Shown piece by piece: positions 8,446 through 17,505 of a DNA stretch of 64,000 nt. A program made the position numbers and the translations under genes. The stretch spans positions 62,001 to 126,000 of the forward strand of contig NZ_FOKZ01000006.1 in NCBI RefSeq assembly GCF_900112285.1. Direction: 5' to 3'. The notes below the pieces were generated by a model. It was not told the DNA's origin, searched no databases, and saw only the letters and a list, made by a program, of their open reading frames with translations. The stretch's first letter is position 1, and each line of letters opens with the position of its first letter. Origin of the DNA: Polaromonas sp. OV174. Lineage in GTDB: Bacteria > Pseudomonadota > Gammaproteobacteria > Burkholderiales > Burkholderiaceae_C.

Positions 8446-10050
8446 ATGACGCCCCTCAAAATTATTGCTTCCTGCGCATGGCTGCTGGCCTCGGTGTGTA
8501 GCCAGGCGGCCGTCCCGGAGCAGTTTTCGGCGGATCAGGCCCGGTATTTTTTGACGCGTACCGGATTTTCGCCGGATCAGGCCGAGGTCGACGCCTTGAC
8601 AGGACGACCAAGCCGGCAGGCAATTTCCGAGTTGATTCGTCAGGCGAAAGCGGCCAAGCCGGTTTATCCCGCGCCTACTTTTGTGGCGCAGCCGCCGCCA
8701 GTTCCTTACCGCTCGCTCAAGAGCAAAGAGGAGCAGCAAGCCTGGCGTCAGCAGCAGCTGCTTGAGGGGCTGGAGCTCAAGACCTGGTGGATGCGCGAGA
8801 TGATCGCGTCGCCCACGCCGCTGCAAGAGCGCATGACACTGTTCTGGCATAACCACTTCGCCACCTCGCAACAAAAAGTCTATAACGCCCAGGCCATGTG
8901 GCGCCAGCAACTGCTGCTGCGGGCCGATGCGCTGGGCGATTTCCGCAGCTTGCTGCACGCCGTCGCCAAGAGTCCGGCCATGCTGGTTTATCTGGATGGC
9001 GCCAACAGCCGCAAGGAGTCGCCCAATGAAAATTTTGCGCGCGAGGTAATGGAGCTGTTCACCCTGGGCGAGGCGACTCAGGGCGGCCACTACACCGAGC
9101 AGGACATCCGTGAGGCGGCCAGAGCCTTCACCGGCTGGAGTGTGGATCGCGAAGACTTCAGTTTCAAATTCCGTCCCGTTTTTCATGATGGCGGCAACAA
9201 GACGGTGCTGGGCCACAGCGGCAATCTGGATGGCGACGCCGTGCTGGACATCTTGCTGGAGCAGCCTGAAGCGGCCCGCTTTATCGTTGGCAAGCTCTGG
9301 AAGGAATTCGTCTCGCCGCAGCCCGACAACGCGCAGATCGAGCGCATTGCCCAGCGTTTTCGTGCCAGCGGCTACGACATCGGCGTGGCCCTGAATGAGT
9401 TGCTGCTCAGCGATGCCTTCTGGGCCGACAGCAACCGCGGTAGCCTGATCAAGTCACCGGTCGATCTGGTGGTTGGCACCGTGCGGCAGTTTGACTTCAG
9501 CTATAGCGATGCCATGCCCTTTGTGCTGAAGGCGGCGCAACTCGGCCAGAACCTGCTGGTGCCGCCCAACGTCAAGGGCTGGCCCGGCCAGAACGACTGG
9601 ATCAACGCCACCACTTTGCTGGAACGCAAACGTTTTACCGAGCAACTCTTTAGGGCTGTTGAGTTCAAAGGCCAGTCCGCTATGGCGCCGGGCGGCCGCA
9701 CGGCTGACGAGGCCGTCACTTCGATGGCAACCATGCGTCCCTTGCGCCAAATGCAAGCCGAGTTTGCCGGCGGCCAGAGTGGCGCGGGCAGCAACCAGCA
9801 GGCGCTCAGGCTGCTGGGCCGTGAAGGCGTCATACGGGTGGCCCAAGGTCTGGCCACTATCAGCTTTGATCCCGAGCGCTGGCTGGCGCAATATGGTGGG
9901 GCCGCCGATCGCGAGCCATCCGATGAGCTAAAAGCTCGCCTGGCCCAGACACTGCTTGCGCTACCTGCTACGCAAACGATAGCAAGCGGAACGGTGGGGG
10001 TGGCTTATTTGCGCAATCTCACGCTAGACCCGGCTTACCAGCTCAAATAA
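8446..10050 (+). CDS. exported DUF1800 domain protein
   Basis: About 534 residues, with a signal peptide (MTPLKIIASCAWLLASVCSQA) that supports the ATG at 8446 rather than upstream starts. The mature part has the DUF1800 pattern: FLTRTGFSP near the N terminus, WWMREMIASPTPLQERMTLF, HNHFATS, and NENFAREVMELFTLGEG-like and FTGWSV motifs in the middle. The biochemical function of the family is not established. DUF1800 proteins are commonly encoded next to DUF1501 proteins, as here (11-bp gap). Part of the C-terminal coding sequence near 9930-9990 resembles the dispersed repeat. Confidence 0.85.
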   Translation: MTPLKIIASCAWLLASVCSQAAVPEQFSADQARYFLTRTGFSPDQAEVDALTGRPSRQAISELIRQAKAAKPVYPAPTFVAQPPPVPYRSLKSKEEQQAWRQQQLLEGLELKTWWMREMIASPTPLQERMTLFWHNHFATSQQKVYNAQAMWRQQLLLRADALGDFRSLLHAVAKSPAMLVYLDGANSRKESPNENFAREVMELFTLGEATQGGHYTEQDIREAARAFTGWSVDREDFSFKFRPVFHDGGNKTVLGHSGNLDGDAVLDILLEQPEAARFIVGKLWKEFVSPQPDNAQIERIAQRFRASGYDIGVALNELLLSDAFWADSNRGSLIKSPVDLVVGTVRQFDFSYSDAMPFVLKAAQLGQNLLVPPNVKGWPGQNDWINATTLLERKRFTEQLFRAVEFKGQSAMAPGGRTADEAVTSMATMRPLRQMQAEFAGGQSGAGSNQQALRLLGREGVIRVAQGLATISFDPERWLAQYGGAADREPSDELKARLAQTLLALPATQTIASGTVGVAYLRNLTLDPAYQLK

Positions 10051-10061
10051 GAAAGGCCGCC

Positions 10062-11258
10062 ATGCAACGCCGACACTTCACCAGCCTGATTTCAAGCGCC
10101 ACCGGCGCGGCGCTACTGGCCGCCCATGCGCCCGGTTGGGCCCAGGCGATGAGCCAGCGCGCGGCCTTGGCCGCCGACCGCATTCTGATTTTGGTGGAAC
10201 TCAAGGGCGGCAATGATGGCTTGAACACCGTCGTGCCTTATGCCGACGCCAGCTATTACCAATTGCGCCCGGTCATAGGCATCAAGCCTGATGCGGTGAT
10301 CAAACTCGATGCGCAAGCCGGCCTGCACCCGGCCTTGCAGGCGCTGCTGCCGCTGTGGGAACAAGGCGAGTTGGGCATTGTCCAGGGTGTTGGCTACCCG
10401 CAGCCCAATCTGTCGCATTTCCGCTCGATCGAGATCTGGGAGACCGGCTCCAAATCCAGCGAATATCTGCAAGAGGGCTGGGTGACGCGCGGCCTGAAGG
10501 CCGGCCTGGCGGGCAGCGCCAACTTCAGCACCGAAGGCGTGCTGATAGGCAGCAGCGAGTTTGGCGCGCTGGCGGGCGCCCGCGCCGTCAGCCTGAACAA
10601 TCCCGAAGCCTTCGTCAACCAGTCACGCTTGGCCCACGGCATGGATCAGGCGCAGGCCAAAGGAAATGCGGCTTTGCAGTATGTGCTGCAGGTTGAAAAC
10701 GACATCAACCAGGCGGCGCAGGGCTTGCGCGGCGAAAAATACAGCTTCCTCACGCCTTTTTCGCCGGGCGCTTTTGGCAATGGCGTGAAGGCTGCCGCCC
10801 AGGTGGTGGCCTCGCAAAAGGGCAAGGGCGGCGTGCCCGTCATCACGCTCACGCTGGGCAGTTTTGATACCCACCAAAACCAGCCGGGAACGCACGCCAA
10901 TCTGCTCAAGCAACTGGCCGAGGGCCTGGCCGCGTTAAAGGGTGCACTGACCGAGTTGGGCGCCTGGGATCGTACCCTGGTGATGACTTTTTCCGAGTTT
11001 GGCCGGCGCCCGCGTCAGAACAACTCCAATGGCACGGACCACGGTACGGCGGCGCCTCACTTCGTGGCGGGCGGCGCCGTGCGCGGCGGGCTTTATGGCC
11101 AAGCACCAGACCTGAGCCGCCTGGACGGCACGCAAAATGTCAGCTACAGCACTGATTTTCGTCAGCTTTATGCTAGCGTGGCCAAAGACTGGTGGGGTGT
11201 GAAACCCGACACCGTGACAAGAGGGCACTTTGAGCCCCTCAAATTTCTGAAAACCTGA
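10062..11258 (+). CDS. exported DUF1501 domain protein
   Basis: 398 residues starting MQRRHFTSLISSATGAALL, a twin-arginine-like export signal ending near AQA. The body has the DUF1501 signatures LVELKGGNDGLNTVVPY, LGIVQGVGYPQPNLSHF and MTFSEFGRR..NNSNGTDHGTA. The last is a metal-site-like motif shared with the alkaline phosphatase/sulfatase fold. Enzyme activity is unknown. It forms an apparent two-gene operon with the upstream DUF1800 gene. Confidence 0.86.
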   Translation: MQRRHFTSLISSATGAALLAAHAPGWAQAMSQRAALAADRILILVELKGGNDGLNTVVPYADASYYQLRPVIGIKPDAVIKLDAQAGLHPALQALLPLWEQGELGIVQGVGYPQPNLSHFRSIEIWETGSKSSEYLQEGWVTRGLKAGLAGSANFSTEGVLIGSSEFGALAGARAVSLNNPEAFVNQSRLAHGMDQAQAKGNAALQYVLQVENDINQAAQGLRGEKYSFLTPFSPGAFGNGVKAAAQVVASQKGKGGVPVITLTLGSFDTHQNQPGTHANLLKQLAEGLAALKGALTELGAWDRTLVMTFSEFGRRPRQNNSNGTDHGTAAPHFVAGGAVRGGLYGQAPDLSRLDGTQNVSYSTDFRQLYASVAKDWWGVKPDTVTRGHFEPLKFLKT

Positions 11259-11309
11259 ACCCCGTTTTTTCAACCGCTTTCTTTTGACTGCCCGAAAGGT
11301 GAATTTTTC

Positions 11310-12017
11310 ATGCGTACTATAAAATTGATAGCTGCCTGCGTCCTTGCTACTTGCGCTACAGGCGTATTTTCTCAAACTATTGAAAACGCCAAGCTGCAAA
11401 ACGTGGCCCAGCTCTCGGCCAGCGGCTCGGTCGAAGTGCAGCAGGATTTGCTGTCGATTTCAATGAACACCAGCCGCGACGGCAGCGATGCGAGCGTGGT
11501 GCAGGCCCAGCTCAAGCAGGCGCTCGATAGCGCGCTGGCGCAGGCCAAGCAGGCGGCCAGCCCGGGCCAGATGGAGGTGCGAACCGGCAATTTCAGCCTG
11601 TATCCGCGCTATGGCAAGGACGGCAAGATCAATGGTTGGCAGGGCTCCACCGAACTGGTGCTGGAAGGCAAGGATTTTTCTCGTATCACCAGCACGGCCG
11701 GCAAGATTCAGTCCCTCACGCTGGCCAATGTCAGCTTTGCCCTGAGCCGTGAACAGCGCGCCAAAGTGGAGGGCGAAGCCCAAACCCTGGCGATTGCGAG
11801 TTTCAAGCTCAAAGCGGGCGAGATCGCCAAAAGCTTTGGCTTTGCCGACTACAGCCTGCGCCAGGTCAGCATCAACGCCAACGACCAGAGTTATGGCCCG
11901 CGTCCCCGCATGATGGCCATGAGTGCCAAGGCTGACATGGCGGAGTCACCGATTCCCGTGGAGGCAGGCAAGAGCACGGTCGTGGTGAATGTGAGCGGCT
12001 CGGTGCAGATGAAGTAA
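11310..12017 (+). CDS. periplasmic SIMPL-domain (DUF541) protein
   Basis: 235 residues with a signal peptide (MRTIKLIAACVLATCATG) followed by a SIMPL/DUF541 domain of the BP26/Omp28 kind. Recognisable parts are the N-terminal ASGSVEVQQDLLSISM strand pair and the C-terminal pattern ending VVVNVSGSVQMK. The family is periplasmic, sometimes linked to oxidative-stress tolerance; no catalytic role is known. Unusually, most of the signal-peptide coding sequence coincides with the dispersed repeat at 11314-11372. Confidence 0.82.
   Translation: MRTIKLIAACVLATCATGVFSQTIENAKLQNVAQLSASGSVEVQQDLLSISMNTSRDGSDASVVQAQLKQALDSALAQAKQAASPGQMEVRTGNFSLYPRYGKDGKINGWQGSTELVLEGKDFSRITSTAGKIQSLTLANVSFALSREQRAKVEGEAQTLAIASFKLKAGEIAKSFGFADYSLRQVSINANDQSYGPRPRMMAMSAKADMAESPIPVEAGKSTVVVNVSGSVQMK
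11314..11372. repeat. dispersed repeat copy forming signal-peptide codons
   Basis: The segment contains AAAATTGATAGCTGCCTGCG and, further on, CTTGCGCTACAGGCGTATTT. It matches the layout of the copies at 5851 and, inverted, at 16912. Here it is entirely coding and supplies residues 2-21 of the SIMPL protein. Confidence 0.5.
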
Positions 12018-12031
12018 GGCTTGCCGCACTA

Positions 12032-12074
12032 AGAGCAGGGCATGGAGCGCGGGGTCCATGCCCTGTTCTTTTTC
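12032..12074 (+). terminator. intrinsic terminator after the SIMPL gene
   Basis: AGAGCAGGGCATGGA pairs with TCCATGCCCTGTTCT, a 15-bp stem with one G-T wobble, followed by a run of T. It lies between the SIMPL stop and the convergent PACE gene. Confidence 0.85.
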
Positions 12075-12080
12075 AGGCCT

Positions 12081-12533
12081 TCAAGCGTCGGCCAGACGTT
12101 TTTTGCCGGCCCGGCGAGCGACCACTGCGGCGCGAATATGATCGTAGCTCCAGTTGAAGACAAAGGTGTAGGGCATGAAAAACAGCGCAATGCCGATGTC
12201 CAGCCAAAAAGCTTCCCACAGGCCAATGCCCAGCCACCAGGCGGCCAGAGGAACAATGGCCAGCAGCAGGCCGATTTCAAACAGCACGGCGTGCACGGCG
12301 CGGGCCACCATCGTGCGCTGAAAGCCCATTCTGAGCTGAGCGCGGTCGAACAGCGCGTTGAACAGCATGTTCCAGCCCATGGCGACCAGGGAAATCATCA
12401 CCGTCAGCATGCCGATTTGGGCCAGTGACTGGTTGAGCAGCCAGACGCCCAGGGGGGTACAAATGGCAATCGCCAGTACCTCGAAGCAGAGGGCATGGAA
12501 AAAACGTTCTTTGGCTGATTTCTGGAGACTCAT
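12081..12533 (-). CDS. PACE-family multidrug/biocide efflux transporter
   Basis: 150-residue inner-membrane protein with four predicted helices arranged as two tandem bacterial transmembrane-pair repeats, the layout of AceI-type PACE exporters. Shared motifs include ERFFHALCFEV at the N terminus and FNALFDR at the end of the second helix, with a second RAVHAVLFEIG copy. Substrates in the family are cationic biocides and short diamines; the substrate here is unknown. It is divergent from a LysR gene, a usual pairing for this family. Confidence 0.86.
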   Translation of the reverse strand: MSLQKSAKERFFHALCFEVLAIAICTPLGVWLLNQSLAQIGMLTVMISLVAMGWNMLFNALFDRAQLRMGFQRTMVARAVHAVLFEIGLLLAIVPLAAWWLGIGLWEAFWLDIGIALFFMPYTFVFNWSYDHIRAAVVARRAGKKRLADA

Positions 12534-12638
12534 GGTGAGGTGCCTGATGGAAATTTGGAAATTGAGTCTATTTTCATCGTTTATTTGTATAGATTAAAAT
12601 CAATAACCATCTAAAAAATCGATAGATTGAGGCGAATC

Positions 12639-13523
12639 ATGCGTCATTCCCCGGAAGCCCTGACCGCTTTTGCCGAAGCCGCCACCCTGGGCTCGTTTTC
12701 TGCGGCGGCCCGAAAACTGGGCAAAAGCCAGTCCACCATCAGCAGCGCCATTGCCAATCTGGAGATCGATCTCGGGCTGAGCCTGTTCGATCGCAGCAGT
12801 CGCAAGCCCAGGCTGACCGAGCAGGGCCGGGTGGTGCTGGGCAAGGTGCAGGAAATACTCGCCGCCAGCGACCGGCTCGACCGCGTGGCCAGCCAATTAG
12901 GCGGCGACCTGGAGGCCAAGCTCAGCGTGGTCTGGTCGGATACCTACCAGTCTGACCGCTTCGAGGAAATACTCATTGCCTTTGAGCAGCGCTTTCCCGA
13001 CCTGGAGTTCGAGTGCCTGATTGCCGAACACCTCGATCTGGTTTCGCTGGTGCAAACCGGACGCGCCCATATTGGTGTGGTGGCCGCCCAAAGCATTTAT
13101 CCCCCCGATGTCGGTTCGGCCACGATCGCCGAGCAGTCGGAAATCACGCTGTTCGTGGCCAAGAACCATCCCTTGGCCGGTCTGCAAGACATCACGCCCG
13201 AGTTGCTCGCGCATTACCGCGAATTGCGGTTGGACACTTATCTGGAGCGGGTGGGTCAGGCCATGCCGGCGTCGCGCCGCGCCTGGTCGGCGCCTAGTTA
13301 TCTGATGCTGCTGGAGATGGCGGTGCTGGGCTTTGGCTGGGCCGCGATTCCGCGCTGGATGGTGACGCGCTTTGCCGCCGACAGCCTGCATGAGTTGCAG
13401 GCGCGCGGCTGGCCGCGACGCGTTCCGGTGGATGCCGTCTGGTCTCGGCAAAAGCCTTTGGGTCGTGCCGGTACCTGGCTGCTGGAGGAGATGCTGGCGC
13501 CGCCAAGTAAGCCAGAAATTTAA
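12639..13523 (+). CDS. LysR-family transcriptional regulator
   Basis: 294 residues. The N-terminal winged helix-turn-helix (ALTAFAEAATLGSFSAAARK…SQSTISSAI) is followed by a periplasmic-binding-like effector domain. The ATG at 12639 has a GAGG ribosome site. It is divergent from the PACE transporter with about 105 bp between starts, so it is a likely regulator of that gene. The inducer cannot be read from sequence. Confidence 0.88.
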   Translation: MRHSPEALTAFAEAATLGSFSAAARKLGKSQSTISSAIANLEIDLGLSLFDRSSRKPRLTEQGRVVLGKVQEILAASDRLDRVASQLGGDLEAKLSVVWSDTYQSDRFEEILIAFEQRFPDLEFECLIAEHLDLVSLVQTGRAHIGVVAAQSIYPPDVGSATIAEQSEITLFVAKNHPLAGLQDITPELLAHYRELRLDTYLERVGQAMPASRRAWSAPSYLMLLEMAVLGFGWAAIPRWMVTRFAADSLHELQARGWPRRVPVDAVWSRQKPLGRAGTWLLEEMLAPPSKPEI

Positions 13524-13637
13524 GAAAAATCGGGCTCTGGCGCAACAGGGACGGGCGCTGGTAGCTATGGATCTTGTAGCGGTTTGGGCGTTGGTGCTGA
13601 GCCATCGTGCCGTGCGCTTCTTGGGCGCTGCTGCTAT

Positions 13638-14231
13638 TTAGAAGCGGTAGCGCAGGCCTACGGTAGTGGAGCTAACTCGGTCGCGGCCAGTACCGGAGAA
13701 TTTCAGCTTGTGTTCATCCCACTGCAGCACAGCCGACCAACTGGGGGCAAAGGCATACTCGGCCCCTATGCCGTAAGACAGACCAAAGCCGTTTTCGCTG
13801 CCCGAGGCAATGCCCGAGGCAGGATCTGCGGACACGTTGCTATGGCCATAAGTGGTGCCCAGTTTGCCCAGCAGATTGACCGATGAGCCGAGCGGCACTT
13901 TGCCGACCAGGCTCAGGTTGAAGCCTTCAGCCTTGGTGGTGCCGCCGGCGCGATTGATGCGGCCGAAATCGGTATAGCCCAATTCCAGGCCCATGTAGTT
14001 GTTGAAATAGCCGCCACCGTAAATGTTGTAGCTGGTGTGTTTACTGTCGTTAAGAAAGGCCGCGGCACCGCTGCTCAAGGAGTAGTCAGACTTGCCGACG
14101 TTAAACCCAAAGTAGGTAGAGCCGGGCGCATACCAAGCGGAGCCACTGCTTTGGGCTCGTGCAGCCCCAGCAAGCGTCAGCGCAACGATTACCACGGCGG
14201 AACCTGAAGCAATTCGGGTCAACGGTTTCAT
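13638..14231 (-). CDS. small outer-membrane beta-barrel protein
   Basis: 197 residues from the ATG at 14231, which has an AAGGAGA ribosome site. A signal peptide (MKPLTRIASGSAVVIVALT…ARA) precedes a mature part of alternating amphipathic strands rich in Gly, Tyr and Ser, ending in LRYRF with the terminal Phe typical of outer-membrane barrels. It resembles OmpW/OmpA-like eight-stranded barrels; porin or adhesin function is not determinable. Monocistronic. Confidence 0.78.
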   Translation of the reverse strand: MKPLTRIASGSAVVIVALTLAGAARAQSSGSAWYAPGSTYFGFNVGKSDYSLSSGAAAFLNDSKHTSYNIYGGGYFNNYMGLELGYTDFGRINRAGGTTKAEGFNLSLVGKVPLGSSVNLLGKLGTTYGHSNVSADPASGIASGSENGFGLSYGIGAEYAFAPSWSAVLQWDEHKLKFSGTGRDRVSSTTVGLRYRF

Positions 14232-14411
14232 GGTGTCTCCTTTGATCTGCACAGTGATATGACTTCGTTTTACATCATGTCGAGGCTGAATTCAAGCTGG
14301 TTGCGGCCCTCATGGGGCTGATATGAAATGACATGTAAGGATGGTTTATTTCGGTGTCTGATCTGGCCAGGTCGCGCCCGCCGGCCTGCGCAGGGCGCCG
14401 ACCCGGTCACA

Positions 14412-15269
14412 ATGAAAGCCATGACCTCACTCGTTCGCTATTTACCGGGCGCAAGCCCGCTGGTGCTGGATTCGCCGCATAGCGGCACTCACTATCCGGC
14501 CGATTTTTTATATGCCTGCGACTTGTCGGTGTTGCGGCATGCCGAAGACACGCATGTTGAAAAACTCTATGACTTTGCACCGGCATTGGGTGCGCACTGG
14601 ATCGAAGCCTATTTCCCGCGTAGCTATCTTGACGCCAACCGCAACACCACCGAGATCGACGTCTCGCTGCTTGACGCGCCCTGGCCAGACGCCATAGCCA
14701 CCGATCCCAAGGTACTTTCCAAGGTGCGTCTGGGCAAGGGGCTGATCTGGCGCACCACTGATGAGGGCGTGCCTATCTATGGCCGCAAGCTGGCGGTGGC
14801 CGAGGTGCAGGCGCGCATCAAGCAATGCTGGGAGCCTTATCACGCCGCCGTGGCGCAGGCCATTGATGCGGCCTACCTTCAGCATGGCTACAGCCTGCAC
14901 ATCAACTGTCACTCCATGCCGGCTTTTGCGTCCAGCCATGCCACCGACTTTCCGGGCGAGGAGCATGCGGATTTTGTCGTTGGTGATCGTGACGGCAGCA
15001 CCGCCAACCCGGCCTTGTCACGTCTGGTGTGCCAGCACCTGGAGGGGCTGGGCTACCGGGTGGCCTACAACCACCCCTACAAGGGCGTGGAGCTGGTGCG
15101 CCGCTATAGCAAGCCGACTGAGCAGCGGCAGAGCATCCAGCTGGAAATCAATCGCAAGCTTTACATGAACGAAGAAACGCTGGCGATGACGCCGAATTTC
15201 AAGTCGCTCCAGGCCAGCTTGCGCTCGCTCATCGAACTATTGCTAAAAACCGATACGCGCAGGCTTTGA
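14412..15269 (+). CDS. N-formylglutamate amidohydrolase family protein
   Basis: About 285 residues; the start could be the ATG at 14412 or at 14421. Motifs of the FGase family are present: LDSPHSGTHYP near the N terminus, EDTHVEKLYDFAPALGA, DANRNTTEIDVSLLD and the metal-site-like INCHSMPAFAS. The family hydrolyses N-formylglutamate to formate and glutamate in histidine breakdown. No hut genes are next to it, so the substrate may differ. Confidence 0.8.
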   Translation: MKAMTSLVRYLPGASPLVLDSPHSGTHYPADFLYACDLSVLRHAEDTHVEKLYDFAPALGAHWIEAYFPRSYLDANRNTTEIDVSLLDAPWPDAIATDPKVLSKVRLGKGLIWRTTDEGVPIYGRKLAVAEVQARIKQCWEPYHAAVAQAIDAAYLQHGYSLHINCHSMPAFASSHATDFPGEEHADFVVGDRDGSTANPALSRLVCQHLEGLGYRVAYNHPYKGVELVRRYSKPTEQRQSIQLEINRKLYMNEETLAMTPNFKSLQASLRSLIELLLKTDTRRL

Positions 15270-15354
15270 AGTTTGAGTTTTGTGTTGTCAGGCCGCAGGC
15301 ATGCGGGACAATCGGCGCTGTTTTACGCTTACCAGCCTGCGCTGATTGCCCAAT

Positions 15355-16401
15355 ATGATTACTTTTTTCAACGACAGCCACCAGGCGCACGCCCCTGAAT
15401 TCGAGTTTTTCCGGGGCGAGCGCGTGCCTTGTTTTGAGACCCCGGCACGCGCCGAATACGTCAAGGCCAGCCTGAGCGCGCGCGGCCATAGCCTGCGCCA
15501 GGCGCATATTGACAGCCGCGACATCCTGGCCAAGGTGCACACGCCGCGCTACCTGAGCTTTCTGGAGAATGCCTGGCGCGACTGGAGCGCATTGGAGGCC
15601 GGCAATGCGCAGCGCCAGCCTTTCCCCTCGGTCTGGCCGGTGCGCAGCCTGCGCAGTGATATTGAACCCGTCAATTTCATCGCCCGGCTCGGCCTGTATT
15701 CCATGGACAACGGTTCCCCGCTGGCCGCGGGCACCTGGCAGGCGGCCAAGGCCGGCGCCGACGCCGCCGCCAGCGCCGCGGCCTTGCTGGCCGGAGGTCA
15801 GGGCGCTGAGCGGGCGGCGTTTTGCTGCAGCCGCCCGCCTGGCCACCATGCCGGCGCTGACTTTATGGGGGGTTACTGCTTTTTGAACAACGCCGCCGTG
15901 GCGGCCCAGGCCTTGCGCGATGGCGGCGCGGCGCGGGTCGCCATTCTGGACGTGGACTACCACCACGGCAACGGCACGCAAAGCATTTTTTATGAGCGCT
16001 CCGATGTGCTGTTTGTCAGCTTGCACGGCGATCCGCAGACCGAATACCCGTTTTACCTGGGTCATGCCGATGAAACCGGGGCAGGTGCGGGCGCCGGCTT
16101 CAACCTGAATTTGCCGCTGCCGGCTGGCTGCTCCACGGCGCGCTGGTTCGAGGCGCTGGAGCAGGCTTGCTTGCGCATCAGCAGCTTTGGTAGCGACGCG
16201 CTGGTGATTTCTCTGGGCCTGGACACCTTCGCCGAAGATCCGATTTCAAAATTCTCCCTGCAGCCCGATGACTTCAGCCGCCTGGGTCAACGCCTGGGCG
16301 CGCTCGGCCTGCCGACGGTGTTTGTGCTGGAGGGCGGCTACGCGGCTGCGGCCCTGGGCAGCAACGCGGTCAATGTGATTGACGGTTTCGAGGGGGTTTG
16401 A
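15355..16401 (+). CDS. histone deacetylase-family protein, acetylpolyamine amidohydrolase-like
   Basis: 348-residue zinc amidohydrolase of the arginase/deacetylase fold. The catalytic motifs are RPPGHHAG (tandem His), the zinc site in LDVDYHHGNGTQ, SLHGDP, GLDTFAEDP and EGGYA. Bacterial members remove acetyl groups from acetylpolyamines or other N-acetyl amines. The start is the ATG of MITFFNDSHQAHAPEFEF. Its stop abuts the ATG of the next gene, so the two are probably coupled. Confidence 0.88.
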   Translation: MITFFNDSHQAHAPEFEFFRGERVPCFETPARAEYVKASLSARGHSLRQAHIDSRDILAKVHTPRYLSFLENAWRDWSALEAGNAQRQPFPSVWPVRSLRSDIEPVNFIARLGLYSMDNGSPLAAGTWQAAKAGADAAASAAALLAGGQGAERAAFCCSRPPGHHAGADFMGGYCFLNNAAVAAQALRDGGAARVAILDVDYHHGNGTQSIFYERSDVLFVSLHGDPQTEYPFYLGHADETGAGAGAGFNLNLPLPAGCSTARWFEALEQACLRISSFGSDALVISLGLDTFAEDPISKFSLQPDDFSRLGQRLGALGLPTVFVLEGGYAAAALGSNAVNVIDGFEGV

Positions 16402-17496
16402 ATGGAGCAGGTCGATTGCGTGGTGATAGGCGCCGGCGTGGTGGGGCTGGCGGTGGCGCGGGCTTTGGCCTTGCAGGGCCGGGAGGTGATGGTGCTGGAG
16501 GCGGCCGATGCCATAGGCACGGGCACCAGCTCGCGCAACAGCGAGGTGATTCACGCCGGCATTTACTACCCGCAGGGCTCGCTCAAGGCCAGGCTTTGTG
16601 TGGCGGGCAAGCAGCAGCTCTACGCCTACTGTGCCGAGCGCGGCATTGGCCATAGCCGCTGCGGCAAACTGATCGTGGCCAACAGCGAGGCGCAACTGGC
16701 GCAGTTGCAAGCCATGCTTGCCAAGGCGGCCGCCAATGGCGTGCATGACCTGGTCTGGCTCACGCGTGAGCAGGCCAGGGCGCTGGAGCCGCAGCTGGAA
16801 TGCGTGGCGGCGCTGCATTCACCGAGCACCGGCATTGTGGACAGCCATGCCCTGATGCTGGCGCTGCAGGGCGATTTGGAGGCCGCTGGCGGACTTGTGG
16901 TGCTAAATTCGCCTCTAGCCCATGCCAGGCGCGCGCAAGGCGCTATTGTTTTGGTAGCTGCTGATGGCACGGAGCTGCAGGCCAGGAGCGTGGTCAATGC
17001 CGCAGGCCTGCAGGCGCCAGCGCTGGCGCGGCGCTTTGCGGGACTGGCGGCGGAATGGGTGCCGCCCAGCTACTACGCCAAAGGCAGTTACTTCACCCTG
17101 TCGGGGCGCTCACCGTTTTCGCGGCTGATTTACCCGGTGCCCGAGGCCGCCGGCCTGGGCGTTCACCTCACCATCGATTTGGCCGGGCAGGCCAAGTTTG
17201 GCCCCGATGTGCAGTGGGTCGATTCGTCCGATGACCTGGTGGTCGATGCGGCGCGGGGCGACGCCTTTTATGCCGAGGTTCGCAAGTACTGGCCGGCACT
17301 GCAGGACGGCGCGCTGGCCCCGGCTTATGCCGGCATACGCCCCAAGCTACAGGCGCCTGATGAGCCGGCCAGGGATTTTCTGATTCAGGGTCCGGCCCAG
17401 CACGGTGTGGCCGGGCTGGTCAATCTTTTTGGGATTGAATCGCCTGGCCTGACCAGTTCACTGGCCATAGGCGAGCACGTCGGCCGGCTGCTGTAA
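16402..17496 (+). CDS. FAD-dependent oxidoreductase, L-2-hydroxyglutarate oxidase-like
   Basis: 364 residues of the DAO superfamily. The N-terminal Rossmann motif [16 protein letters not shown] binds FAD, followed by [15 protein letters not shown], which is characteristic of the LhgO/L-2-hydroxyglutarate dehydrogenase group. The C-terminal [18 protein letters not shown] also fits. It abuts the deacetylase gene upstream. A divergent inverted copy of the dispersed repeat lies within its coding sequence near 16912-16972. The physiological substrate is inferred from family resemblance only. Confidence 0.82.
   Translation: MEQVDCVVIGAGVVGLAVARALALQGREVMVLEAADAIGTGTSSRNSEVIHAGIYYPQGSLKARLCVAGKQQLYAYCAERGIGHSRCGKLIVANSEAQLAQLQAMLAKAAANGVHDLVWLTREQARALEPQLECVAALHSPSTGIVDSHALMLALQGDLEAAGGLVVLNSPLAHARRAQGAIVLVAADGTELQARSVVNAAGLQAPALARRFAGLAAEWVPPSYYAKGSYFTLSGRSPFSRLIYPVPEAAGLGVHLTIDLAGQAKFGPDVQWVDSSDDLVVDAARGDAFYAEVRKYWPALQDGALAPAYAGIRPKLQAPDEPARDFLIQGPAQHGVAGLVNLFGIESPGLTSSLAIGEHVGRLL
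16912..16972. repeat. dispersed repeat copy, inverted, inside the oxidoreductase gene
   Basis: Read on the minus strand it gives CAATAGCGCCTTGCGC followed by GGGCTAGAGGCGAATTT, the same layout as the copies at 5851 and 11314. It stays in frame within the gene and encodes roughly residues 171-190. Confidence 0.45.
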
Positions 17497-17505
17497 AAAA
17501 GCAAC

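Noticed and set aside
15229..16065. 278-codon minus-strand frame opposite the deacetylase gene
   Set aside because: Composition is a mirror of the plus-strand gene, whose catalytic motifs are clear.
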